From assembly GCA_017935565.1 (NCBI GenBank), contig JAGBHK010000002.1, positions 55,973 to 119,972 on the forward strand: a stretch of DNA of 64,000 nucleotides, in the 5' to 3' direction. Positions 50,250-57,964 of the stretch are shown here, piece by piece; within the stretch, counting starts at the first letter, position 1, and each line of letters opens with the position of its first letter. Both the position numbers and the translations under genes were made by a program. Origin of the DNA: Lachnospiraceae bacterium (GTDB lineage Bacteria > Bacillota > Clostridia > Lachnospirales > Lachnospiraceae). The notes beneath the pieces are model-generated. The model ran no database searches and was not told where the DNA came from. It worked only from the letters and a program-made list of their open reading frames with translations.

Positions 50250-51284
50250 CTAACTTAAAATTAATGACTTATTATTTAATAATCCATCTATCATCGGATG
50301 ATAATTAATCGTATCTAAAACCTCCAATATGGATGTAACTCTTGACCCAGCATCCTTAGAAGATGCTCCACAATGAAATATTTTCTCATTATCAGTATCA
50401 TAATCAATTATAATATATCTATCATGAAAAATTCCACCCGTTTGTTTAATATTTATATTTAATTTCGGATATTCTTTGCAAAAATCATTGTAAACATTTT
50501 TTCTTAATCCTTTGGCCAAATTATCACTAAATATTGTTATATCAATTCCCCTCTTGCAACTAATAAGCAATTCTAATGTCTTCAATCCAATATAATTATC
50601 AATAATGAATATTGTAGCTTTAGCCTGTGAATAAATCTCATAATATGCCAAATCCGCCATAAATGGTTGTCCATTTAAAACAAGATACCCTCTCTTTATA
50701 TGTGGTTCTCCAAACTCATTCATAACTTCTGATAATTCAGAGTGCGTAACCACATTACTCAGATTATCCATAACCTCTGCCATTTGCTCTTCAACCTCAT
50801 TCAAATCAGACCTTAACTCCATTGTAGTTCGTATATTATCCGATACCTGCATCGATAATTGCAAATATTCCCTTTCTCCAATCAAATTCTGATTCTCAAT
50901 AATATAATCCTTCATCTGTTTAAAAGTTCGAATAAGTGCCTTACTTTGCTGTACAGCCAAATCGCCTTTAAGCACTGTCATAAGCATATAAATCCCTTGT
51001 TCTGTAAATGCATATGGCAATTTTCTTCTTCCACCCCAACTTGATGTCGATTTTTTCGACATCAAGTTTTCCACTTCACTCCTCGTTAACTTAAACATAA
51101 AATCTTCGTCAAACTTTTCAATATTATTTTTCACTTGCTCGTTAAATCTCCTTGTTTCATACCCATATATCTCTGCAAGTTCAAAATCTAACATGACTTT
51201 TTGTCCTCTTATATTATATATTTTGTTTTCTACTGTTTCCCTGTTAACTAAAACAATTTCCTGTTTTTCTTTAGTTTCCTGCAT
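50250..51284 (-). CDS. ORF6N domain protein with PLD-like C-terminal region
   Basis: 344 residues. ORF6N DNA-binding domain (about 15-110): YNIRGQKVMLDFELAEIYGY, FKLTRSEVENLMSKKSTSS, WGGRRKLPYAFTEQGIYMLM. A coiled coil follows (130-190). The end (about 205-340) has a phospholipase-D-like fold: TIFIIDNYIG, then FHDRYIIIDYD and FHCGASSKDAG, the HxK pattern with Arg in place of Lys. Phage ORF6N proteins are antirepressors. A palindrome in its coding region repeats one in its upstream region (51038-51068, 51324-51356). Confidence 0.82.
   Translation of the reverse strand: MQETKEKQEIVLVNRETVENKIYNIRGQKVMLDFELAEIYGYETRRFNEQVKNNIEKFDEDFMFKLTRSEVENLMSKKSTSSWGGRRKLPYAFTEQGIYMLMTVLKGDLAVQQSKALIRTFKQMKDYIIENQNLIGEREYLQLSMQVSDNIRTTMELRSDLNEVEEQMAEVMDNLSNVVTHSELSEVMNEFGEPHIKRGYLVLNGQPFMADLAYYEIYSQAKATIFIIDNYIGLKTLELLISCKRGIDITIFSDNLAKGLRKNVYNDFCKEYPKLNINIKQTGGIFHDRYIIIDYDTDNEKIFHCGASSKDAGSRVTSILEVLDTINYHPMIDGLLNNKSLILS
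51038..51068. promoter_or_regulatory. Intragenic palindrome in the ORF6N gene
   Basis: Two perfect 13-bp arms AACTTGATGTCGA/TCGACATCAAGTT with a 5-base centre, within codons for NLMSKKSTSS. The same core stands in the upstream region, suggesting two copies of one operator. Confidence 0.6.
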
Positions 51285-51323
51285 ACCTACTCCTCCTGTT
51301 CATTATACATTTTTTATTCTTTC

Positions 51324-51356
51324 AAACTTGATGTCGAAATTTTCGACCTCAAGTTT
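51324..51356. promoter_or_regulatory. Palindromic operator upstream of the ORF6N gene
   Basis: 33-bp near-perfect palindrome, 15 of 16 bases matched in arms AAACTTGATGTCGAAA/TTTCGACCTCAAGTTT. It lies about 40 bases before the ORF6N ATG, overlapping the expected promoter, and its half-site matches the intragenic palindrome. Confidence 0.65.
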
Positions 51357-51426
51357 TACACATTGTGTTATAATTATAACACCAAAGTCATTTTGACACA
51401 ATGTGTATTTTTAAAAATCTTCTAAA

Positions 51427-51457
51427 ATAAAATGTCTGTTGACATATGCCAACAGAC
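51427..51457 (-). terminator. Terminator after the GNAT gene at 51482
   Basis: Perfect 8-bp stem GTCTGTTG/CAACAGAC with an 8-nt loop, followed on the minus strand by ATTTTATTTTA. It separates the GNAT gene from the ORF6N locus. Confidence 0.75.
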
Positions 51458-51481
51458 TTAATACTCACTCCTTGTTCAATT

Positions 51482-51925
51482 CTACTTCTTCATTTCCATA
51501 TAAGGCAACACCTCAAATCCACACTTCTTATATGTATTTACAGCTCTCTCATTTTCTTCTTCAACCTCTAGCCTAAGAAGCGCATTGGGATATTTTTCCT
51601 CAATATACTTCAATGCCATGCTTCCAAGCCCCATACCCCTATATTCATCCTTTATATACAAATCCTCAATCCATATACAATGTTTGCCAAACTCCGTTGA
51701 AAAACTTTTCGCCACCATAGCATATCCTTGAACATCATTTGCATTTTCAATGATATAACCTTCTAAATACGGATTGTCATTTACACAATTCTCAACATCA
51801 TTCAGAAATATTTCTTCTGAGCCATTGCTTAGCACCGCAGGTGATGTGTAGAATACTCGCATCATATCTATTACCGCTTCTTTGTCATTAATTGTCATTA
51901 GTCTTATACTACTCATATTCATCAT
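51482..51925 (-). CDS. GNAT-family N-acetyltransferase
   Basis: 147 residues. The acetyl-CoA loop is KDEYRGMGLGSMALKYIEEK and the tail reads ERAVNTYKKCGFEVLPYMEM. IWIEDLYIKDEYRG is the preceding beta-4 strand. A short 5' part and the overlap-free spacing (1 base) to the HAD gene upstream indicate co-transcription. Substrate unknown. Confidence 0.87.
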   Translation of the reverse strand: MMNMSSIRLMTINDKEAVIDMMRVFYTSPAVLSNGSEEIFLNDVENCVNDNPYLEGYIIENANDVQGYAMVAKSFSTEFGKHCIWIEDLYIKDEYRGMGLGSMALKYIEEKYPNALLRLEVEEENERAVNTYKKCGFEVLPYMEMKK

Positions 51926-51926
51926 T

Positions 51927-52424
51927 TCAACCTCTATTCAATAATTTCATTGCTGCTTCCACATCTTCCATTGTCAAGCCAACCCTAGAATCAGTTTTAA
52001 TCAGGTGACTTCCTATCAGTTCGTTATGTAAATCTAAATCATCAATAACTATCCACTCCGTTACTTCCTCGTGTAATTTTAGCCAAAGGATTATCTCATC
52101 AGCCTTAACAAGACTAAACTTTTTTGACCTACGTATTTCTTCTGTAGTTAAATCTGGTGTGACATCATAAATTGATAATCCAACATCATCTAACATATTC
52201 ATTAATCTTTCTGACTCGTTTCGTAATGGCTTCAAATTTGCATCAAACCACATTCTCCATCCTGAATGAAGAACTATTTTAGCACCAGTTTTATTAACCA
52301 GTTCTGCAAATAATACTATTTTTTCCTGTTCAATAAGTGTTCCATCACTAATTTCCATTTGGTGACTTTCATTCCAAAAGTTTGAATTTAGTACACCATC
52401 TATATCTAAAAATATAACTTTCAT
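51927..52424 (-). CDS. HAD-like protein of the Swiss-Army-Knife RNA-repair-associated type
   Basis: 165 residues. Motif I FLDIDGVLNSNFWN, motif II VLHSGWRMWFDA, motif IV VIDDLDLHNELIG. The order and the compact cap match the HAD domain annotated in RNA-repair-associated proteins (SAK HAD), also found alone in Firmicutes. No RNA ligase partner is visible. GAGG precedes the ATG. Confidence 0.8.
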   Translation of the reverse strand: MKVIFLDIDGVLNSNFWNESHQMEISDGTLIEQEKIVLFAELVNKTGAKIVLHSGWRMWFDANLKPLRNESERLMNMLDDVGLSIYDVTPDLTTEEIRRSKKFSLVKADEIILWLKLHEEVTEWIVIDDLDLHNELIGSHLIKTDSRVGLTMEDVEAAMKLLNRG

Positions 52425-52483
52425 TTATTCCCATCCTCTCCATTTATTGTCACCACAAAAACAAGCGAATCATTAGTATAAAA

Positions 52484-54019
52484 TTAATTATTTATCTCCC
52501 ACAATCCATCCTCCTTCAATTCCAACACCCTATCCACAACTTCTTCAATATATCTTCTATCATGTGATACTGATATAATGGCACCACCAAAGTTCTTTAA
52601 CATATTTCTAATAACCGGATTGGATAATGGTGAAAAATTTCTCGTAGGCTCGTCCAAAATCAACACATTGCACCCTGACATACTCATTTTTAACAACAGA
52701 AGCTTAGCCTTTTGTCCACCTGACAAATCACTTATTTTATGTAGCATTTCATCTGGTGTATACTTCATACTTCCAAGATATGTGCGAATTTTGGATATTT
52801 CATCCTTGTCTCCGGTTTCTGATAAGAAATCAACAGGTGTAGCGTTCATATCCAGTAATTCTTCATAATTTTGCGGCATATAAGCAACCTTAATATCACT
52901 TCTTTTATATAATTCCGTTGCAATTTTCTTTAGTAGTGTTGTTTTTCCACATCCATTTTTTCCGATTATGCAGATTTTCTCTGCTCCCTGTATCCGAAGT
53001 TTAATATCCTTTGCTAAAATTTTATCATTAATTACAAGTCTATCCAATGAATAATCCAACACCGCCTTACCATTTGGCACATATGCCTTCTCACCAAACT
53101 TTACAAATATAGCATCTTCTGTTTCAGGTATCTCCGTCATATTTTCAAACTCTTTTTCAAATCTAGCCTCATAAGCCTTTATTCTATGCATACTCTTTTT
53201 TAAAAGCCTTCCTTCATGCGGAGCCTGTCTTGATATTGTATTCTGTCTGTGCTCTACTTTTTGCTGAATCTGTCTAAACTTCTCCTGTTGCTTTGCATAC
53301 TCACTTCGTTCTTTTCTTGCCATCTGCTCATGATGCGCAAAGCTCCTTACTCTATCATCTACATACTCCCTATATGAACTTTTCATAACTGTAGCTCTAG
53401 TCTGCATTTTCCTTTTTATCTGCTCAATATGAATAATGGCATTAGCAGTATTTTCAAGCAACACCTCATCATGTGAAATATAAAGAATAGGAACTTCTGT
53501 ATCTATAATAAACTTCTCAAGCCAATAAAGAGTCTCCATATCAAGGTCATTGGACGGTTCATCAAGCAGTAGAATGTCAGCGCTGTTAAGCATAAGTCTT
53601 GCAAGCTGCAACTTGATTTTTTCCCCACCTGACAGATTTCCCATACACTGTTCTGAATAAAATATGTCCACCGGCACTTTCAGTGTATTTGCAAGCGACG
53701 CAAGCTCCTTAGGTGTAGTATCATAAAACACTGACAGCTGACACATAAATTCATATACACCCATATGTTTTTCTTCATCTGGCAACTCCTGCGCTAAATA
53801 TCCTATAACCATATTATTTTTTATGATTTCACCTGAATATTCAATGTAATCTTCTACTAATGTCTCATCATATATAAGTTTCAAAAGAGTTGACTTTCCA
53901 TTTCCTTCTTCACCTATAACAGCCATCTTATCCCCCGCATTCAATGTAAAGCTAAGCTTTTCAAGCAATATTCTGTTATCCTTAATATGTGTAATTGTTA
54001 AATTCTTAATCTGTAGCAT
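52484..54019 (-). CDS. ABC-F family ATPase (putative ribosome protection)
   Basis: 511 residues with two ATPase domains joined by a charged linker (about 185-275, TRATVMKSSYREYVDDRVRS). Walker A motifs are IGEEGNGKSTLLKL and IGKNGCGKTTLLKK; signatures are GNLSGGEKIKLQLARLMLNS and SDLSGGQKAKLLLLKM. No membrane domain. Antibiotic-resistance ABC-F proteins bind the E-site and free drug from the ribosome. A leader attenuator upstream fits that role. ATG at 54019 follows GGAGG by 5 bases; a longer frame was rejected. Confidence 0.92.
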   Translation of the reverse strand: MLQIKNLTITHIKDNRILLEKLSFTLNAGDKMAVIGEEGNGKSTLLKLIYDETLVEDYIEYSGEIIKNNMVIGYLAQELPDEEKHMGVYEFMCQLSVFYDTTPKELASLANTLKVPVDIFYSEQCMGNLSGGEKIKLQLARLMLNSADILLLDEPSNDLDMETLYWLEKFIIDTEVPILYISHDEVLLENTANAIIHIEQIKRKMQTRATVMKSSYREYVDDRVRSFAHHEQMARKERSEYAKQQEKFRQIQQKVEHRQNTISRQAPHEGRLLKKSMHRIKAYEARFEKEFENMTEIPETEDAIFVKFGEKAYVPNGKAVLDYSLDRLVINDKILAKDIKLRIQGAEKICIIGKNGCGKTTLLKKIATELYKRSDIKVAYMPQNYEELLDMNATPVDFLSETGDKDEISKIRTYLGSMKYTPDEMLHKISDLSGGQKAKLLLLKMSMSGCNVLILDEPTRNFSPLSNPVIRNMLKNFGGAIISVSHDRRYIEEVVDRVLELKEDGLWEINN

Positions 54020-54036
54020 ATATACCTCCATTCTGA

Positions 54037-54236
54037 TTACCAAAAGGTATACATATCCTAATATCCTACATTAAACATAATATGCCATATTTTTACGCAC
54101 AAAAAAGAAAGGATATGTACAACAATCCACTTTTGGTAACACTACAAAAACAGCCTTCCTTTTCTTACATTTCAAAAGAAAACTCTAAGCTCTATTATTT
54201 CATGTTATCAAAAATAGATTAATTGTACATCCTTTC
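54037..54236 (-). promoter_or_regulatory. Transcription attenuator in the ABC-F leader
   Basis: Two exclusive structures share GGATATGTAC (54111-54120). Terminator: minus-strand GAAAGGATGTACAA (54236-54223) pairs with TTGTACATATCCTTTC (54122-54107), followed by TTTTTTG. Antiterminator: TTACCAAAAG (54139-54130) with TACATATCC pairs with GGATATGTAT and CCTTTTGGTAA (54058-54037) just before the ABC-F start. The terminator's 5' arm contains the start of a 3-codon leader ORF, so ribosome occupancy there would block the terminator. Confidence 0.75.
54219..54230 (-). CDS. Leader peptide MYN of the ABC-F attenuator
   Basis: ATG-TAC-AAT-TAA with AGAGGTG about 5 bases before the ATG. Only three codons. 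A ribosome at this ORF would cover GAAAGGATGTACAA, the 5' arm of the terminator. Three-codon leader ORFs are reported for other ABC-F attenuators; that parallel is from recall. Confidence 0.6.
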   Translation of the reverse strand: MYN

Positions 54237-54262
54237 ACCTCTTCCTTCTCAATATGAGATTT

Positions 54263-54291
54263 ATTATAGCTTATACTCACATATAAATCAA
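54263..54291 (-). promoter_or_regulatory. Promoter of the ABC-F leader
   Basis: Minus-strand TTGATT (54291-54286), 17-base spacer and perfect TATAAT (54268-54263), just after the DUF2798 gene, about 240 bases before the ABC-F ATG. Confidence 0.82.
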
Positions 54292-54309
54292 TTCTTTTTT
54301 AATCATTTA

Positions 54310-55020
54310 TTAATTATTACACTTCTTTATTTCCTCATTAAGTTCTCTTCTCAACTCTTCCTTTATTTCATCTACACGCTTATAAATGTTTGCAATTGCC
54401 TCAGTCTCGTCCTGTGGCTTCACCTTTTTACCGTGCTCCTCACTTGCCTTGACTTCCTCGTTTCTCTTAGAAATATCTTTTCTAAACACGAACTTAAACA
54501 CTGTTCTCACCAAAGGCTGAATGAAGAACAACTGTGAAAAGAATGCAAATGGGAAATTGAAACATACAAGCTTTAACCATTCTGCGAGAAAATGGAACAT
54601 ATTAAATTCTATGTAATTGTATGGGTAATATAAAATCGCTGCAATAAAGCTCATTACTGGACACATTACAAATACTGTTGCAGAAATAATCATTGTTTCA
54701 AAAATAAATGGATGATTCTTTATTGGATCAAAATAATGACATGCTATCTTGAACGACAATGGACTTCCCAGCATTAATTCAAGTGCGTATGCAAGCACAA
54801 ACTCAATTATGACAACTGCCCAGATTGGAATATTCTTTCCAAGCACCGGAACTCCTCCCATCATATTGATAGCCTCCAATACGCCTGTTGCTCCTGTACT
54901 AGCTATAAAGGTTCCACCATGGATTACATATAAACTGTAAAACACGTATGCATGTACTGTCACAAACACAGTAACAAAGGCAAAAAACATTTTTTGAAAT
55001 TGATTTCTTGGCATTTTCAT
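54310..55020 (-). CDS. DUF2798 membrane protein
   Basis: 236 residues with about six membrane helices: two DUF2798-type halves (PRNQFQKMFFAFVTVFVTVH, and later FETMIISATVFVMCPVMSFI). The last 60 residues are a cytoplasmic charged tail (RKDISKRNEEVKASEEHGKK) not usual in the short family members. Function unknown. It has its own promoter and a structured 5' leader of about 150 nt containing a terminator-like hairpin. Confidence 0.8.
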   Translation of the reverse strand: MKMPRNQFQKMFFAFVTVFVTVHAYVFYSLYVIHGGTFIASTGATGVLEAINMMGGVPVLGKNIPIWAVVIIEFVLAYALELMLGSPLSFKIACHYFDPIKNHPFIFETMIISATVFVMCPVMSFIAAILYYPYNYIEFNMFHFLAEWLKLVCFNFPFAFFSQLFFIQPLVRTVFKFVFRKDISKRNEEVKASEEHGKKVKPQDETEAIANIYKRVDEIKEELRRELNEEIKKCNN

Positions 55021-55057
55021 TAAACTCCTATTCTTTATTTTCTTTTAAGACAAAAAA

Positions 55058-55137
55058 GACACACATAGTTATAGCACTTTTACAATACAAAAACTTCGTA
55101 CCGTAATCAGATTTATGTGCTATGCACTACATGTGTC
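55058..55137 (-). promoter_or_regulatory. Structured leader with terminator-like hairpin before DUF2798
   Basis: Arms GACACATGTAGTGCATAGCAC and GTGCTATAACTATGTGTGTC pair extensively, followed on the minus strand by TTTTTTGTC; an outer AAGACAA/TTGTCTT pairing may extend the stem. It lies between promoter (55173-55201) and ATG 55020, so transcription of DUF2798 must pass it. No leader ORF with a ribosome-binding site was found. Type of regulation unknown. Confidence 0.5.
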
Positions 55138-55172
55138 GTTAGTTATTCTTGTCTTAAATTTTCAACTTTGGA

Positions 55173-55201
55173 AGTTTATCAAAAATAATTTTTTTTGTCA
55201 A
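55173..55201 (-). promoter_or_regulatory. Promoter of the DUF2798 leader
   Basis: Minus-strand TTGACA (55201-55196), 17-base spacer including a run of seven A, and TAAACT (55178-55173). Confidence 0.75.
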
Positions 55202-55282
55202 GACTTAATTTCTTAGTTTTACTTATCTCTCCTGTTGTTAAATCTGGTGTCAATCCTAAGAATTTTTTTATTAATCATCCTT

Positions 55283-55885
55283 CTACTCCATCAGTTCTTT
55301 AAGCACCTTCACACATCCTTCAATTCCAATCTTTCCACTATCAAGTACAATATCATAATTTTTCATATCATGCCACTTCTTGCCTGTGTTTGAATGAAAA
55401 TAGTTCGAGCGCTTCTTATCATATCTCTTTCTAACGGAATCTATCTGCTTTTCTGGTACATTATAGTCCTCAATAATTCTATTTTTCTTAGTTTCTTCAT
55501 CTGTACACTGAATAAATACGTTTACAACATTATCAAATTCTTTCAATGCTTCCAACGCGCAATGTCCCAAAAACACTGCCGGACCCTCTTTAGCAAACTC
55601 TTTAATCACATCTAATTCTGCAACATACACGTATCCATCCTTGGTAAGCAAATCTTTGCTACCTGACGAAACTTGACTCATCATATATACCGAATATAAA
55701 AAACTGCTTGTAACAGACTCCTCATAACTTTCAATTGCGTCATATGAAACACCCTGATTTTTCGATACTTTTTCAAGAATCTCTTTACCATAACATGGAA
55801 TATTCAATTCTTTTGCTAGTAACTTCGCTATTTTTGTACCGCCACTTCCGTATTCTCTTTCAATTGTAATATACTTGTTTTTCAT
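55283..55885 (-). CDS. Cytidylate kinase-like P-loop protein
   Basis: 200 residues. The N-terminal EREYGSGGTKIAKLLAKELN is a variant P-loop of the cytidylate-kinase-like (AAK6/DUF-Cmk) family; the lid region IIEDYNVPEKQIDSVRKRYD and the NYFHSNTGKKWHDMKNYDIV end are typical. ATG at 55885 follows GGAGG by 6 bases and lies 3 bases after the MATE stop codon. Housekeeping Cmk is usually a different gene, so the substrate is uncertain. Confidence 0.85.
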   Translation of the reverse strand: MKNKYITIEREYGSGGTKIAKLLAKELNIPCYGKEILEKVSKNQGVSYDAIESYEESVTSSFLYSVYMMSQVSSGSKDLLTKDGYVYVAELDVIKEFAKEGPAVFLGHCALEALKEFDNVVNVFIQCTDEETKKNRIIEDYNVPEKQIDSVRKRYDKKRSNYFHSNTGKKWHDMKNYDIVLDSGKIGIEGCVKVLKELME

Positions 55886-55887
55886 TT

Positions 55888-57261
55888 TTATCCTCCAATC
55901 TCTTCTGCTGTCCTTACCTTCTTTATCCACTTTCCGCTTCTAAGTCTTATTACACACCAAAATGCCTTGAGCACCTGATCAATTTTCAAACAGAAATATA
56001 TCCAAAATGCTGGTAAATGTAACACTAATCCTGCAATTATACCAAGTGGAATTGATGCCACCCATAAGAAAATATTATCAGCTAACATAAGCATTTTTGT
56101 ATCTCCACCACCACGTAAAACCCCCTTTGTCATAATGCTGTTTGTCGCCTGAAACAATACAATAATACTTATTGACCACATCAGCTGCTTGGCAATTTTT
56201 TGCGTATTTTCGGATATATTGTAAGCCGAAATCATTGGTCCACTAATTATCATAATAATTGTAGCTGCAACTATACCAAATACAATTCCAAGACCTAAGA
56301 ATGCATATCCCTGTTTTTCAGCCTTTTCTTTATCACCTGTGCCAAGTGTATGTCCTGTTACAATGGCACCTGCCTGCGAAGTTCCCTGAATAACTGTTGA
56401 GCTAAGTTGCTGTGTAACCGCCGTGATAGCATTTGCCGCAACAAAATTTTCACCAAGACGACCAATAACCATTGCAACAGAATTATTACCTAAAGCAAGT
56501 ATTCCATCACTTATAAGTACAGGAATACTGATACGAATATACTCCCGCCACAAATTTCCAACTGGTTCAAACAGATTCTTAATCTTATAACCAATCTCTT
56601 TATCCTTGAAAACCAAATATCCACAAATCACTGCAAACTCAAATATTCTGGCAATTAGTGTACCAATGGCCGCACCTGCAACCTCCATTCTCGGTGCACC
56701 GAATTTACCAAAAATAAATATATAGTTTGCCCCTACATTAATAAAGAATGCAGCAATAGATGTAAACAAAGGTATGTGAACCTGCCCTACATTTCTAAGA
56801 ACGATGGTACAGGTCAATGATAACCCCAGCAAAAAGTATGTAACAATAGAATATCTTAGATACTCTATACCTAAAGTAATAATGTCACTTTCCACTGTGT
56901 AAATCTTCATAATTTGCTTAGGAATCAATAACGTCACTACACAAAATAACACTGACATTGCAAGCACAAGACGCAACATAATAGTAACCGTACTTTTCAA
57001 CGATTTCTTATCCTGCATACCATAATAACGGGCAACTAATACAGATGCACCCATTCCTATACCCATACAGAAAATGTGGAAAATTGTTATGAATTGGTTA
57101 GCCAATGATACTGCTGAAAGTTCAGTTTCACCAACCTTGCCAATCATAGTAGTATCCATCATATTTACGCCAGTGGTAATTAATCCCTGAAGGGCAATGG
57201 GAATGCCTATTTTTGCTACATTTTTATAAAATTGCTTGTCATTTATGAATAAACTTGACAT
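55888..57261 (-). CDS. MATE-family multidrug efflux protein
   Basis: 457 residues, twelve membrane helices in two six-helix bundles. The first bundle opens with QGLITTGVNMMDTTMIGKVG and the second repeats it around GDKEKAEKQGYAFLGLGIVF. DinF/NorM-like exporters use sodium or proton gradients to remove cationic drugs. The start overlaps the end of the GNAT gene upstream by 19 bases, so acetyltransferase, pump and kinase form one coupled unit. Confidence 0.95.
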   Translation of the reverse strand: MSSLFINDKQFYKNVAKIGIPIALQGLITTGVNMMDTTMIGKVGETELSAVSLANQFITIFHIFCMGIGMGASVLVARYYGMQDKKSLKSTVTIMLRLVLAMSVLFCVVTLLIPKQIMKIYTVESDIITLGIEYLRYSIVTYFLLGLSLTCTIVLRNVGQVHIPLFTSIAAFFINVGANYIFIFGKFGAPRMEVAGAAIGTLIARIFEFAVICGYLVFKDKEIGYKIKNLFEPVGNLWREYIRISIPVLISDGILALGNNSVAMVIGRLGENFVAANAITAVTQQLSSTVIQGTSQAGAIVTGHTLGTGDKEKAEKQGYAFLGLGIVFGIVAATIIMIISGPMISAYNISENTQKIAKQLMWSISIIVLFQATNSIMTKGVLRGGGDTKMLMLADNIFLWVASIPLGIIAGLVLHLPAFWIYFCLKIDQVLKAFWCVIRLRSGKWIKKVRTAEEIGG

Positions 57262-57758
57262 ACATTCATCTCCATTTCAAGACATTTCCAATCTTCATCG
57301 CCAATACGATAAACTTCTGCCTTTTCAGGCATTTCCACAAATCCCAATGACTTGTAACAATTATATGCAGGCATATTATTATCAAACACACCTATTGTTA
57401 TCTTTTCAACTTTTAAAATCTCTGTCGCATACTTTATAGCAAGCTGTAACATACCTTTACCATATCCCTTACCGCGCTTAGAATCATCCACTATGATAAA
57501 TCCAAATCTAAGTACCTTTTTATCTTCATCAAGAAATCTCATAAGCATTTGTCCAACAACACCTGTCTCATCAAATGCAGACATCACAAAAAATGAATCA
57601 TTTTCATCTTGCTCGGCGTAATGAGCATTGAGGTCATCTGCTGTAATAGGATATTTGTTAATTTTATTTGCACTCCACTTTTTAAAGGTTAATTCATCCT
57701 TTATCCAACTAACTATGTATTTTGCATCACATTTTTTATATGGTCTTAATCGTAACAT
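57243..57758 (-). CDS. GNAT-family N-acetyltransferase (RimJ-like)
   Basis: About 171 residues. The acetyl-CoA loop DSKRGKGYGKGMLQLAIKYA and the ending NCYKSLGFVEMPE are clear. N-terminal LRPYKKCDAKYIVSWIKDEL resembles RimJ-type ribosomal protein acetyltransferases. ATG 57758 follows GGAG by nine bases; the upstream ATG lacks a ribosome-binding site. It overlaps the MATE gene by 19 bases. Confidence 0.87.
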   Translation of the reverse strand: MLRLRPYKKCDAKYIVSWIKDELTFKKWSANKINKYPITADDLNAHYAEQDENDSFFVMSAFDETGVVGQMLMRFLDEDKKVLRFGFIIVDDSKRGKGYGKGMLQLAIKYATEILKVEKITIGVFDNNMPAYNCYKSLGFVEMPEKAEVYRIGDEDWKCLEMEMNVCQVYS

Positions 57759-57884
57759 AATAATTTTCTCCATTCAAAATTCACATATATTTATTATATC
57801 AAGATTTCTAAACATATCAATATAGATAATTAAAAAGCTTCTATTTTTTCTCTTAAAAGTCAACGATTACTTGATTGCTAAACA

Positions 57885-57905
57885 ACGAATTGATAATTGA
57901 TTCGT
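57885..57905. promoter_or_regulatory. Inverted repeat overlapping the XRE promoter
   Basis: Half-sites ACGAAT (57885-57890) and ATTCGT (57900-57905) flank and overlap the -35 box at 57897-57902, a likely autoregulatory operator for the XRE gene at 57965. Confidence 0.6.
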
Positions 57906-57925
57906 CATAATTCATTTGCTATACT
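57897..57925 (+). promoter_or_regulatory. Promoter of the plus-strand XRE gene
   Basis: TTGATT (57897-57902), 17-base spacer, TATACT (57920-57925), about 33 bases before AGGAGG and the ATG at 57965. Confidence 0.82.
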
Positions 57926-57964
57926 TTACTTACACCGGTGAAAACAAATTAGGAGGCATAAAAA

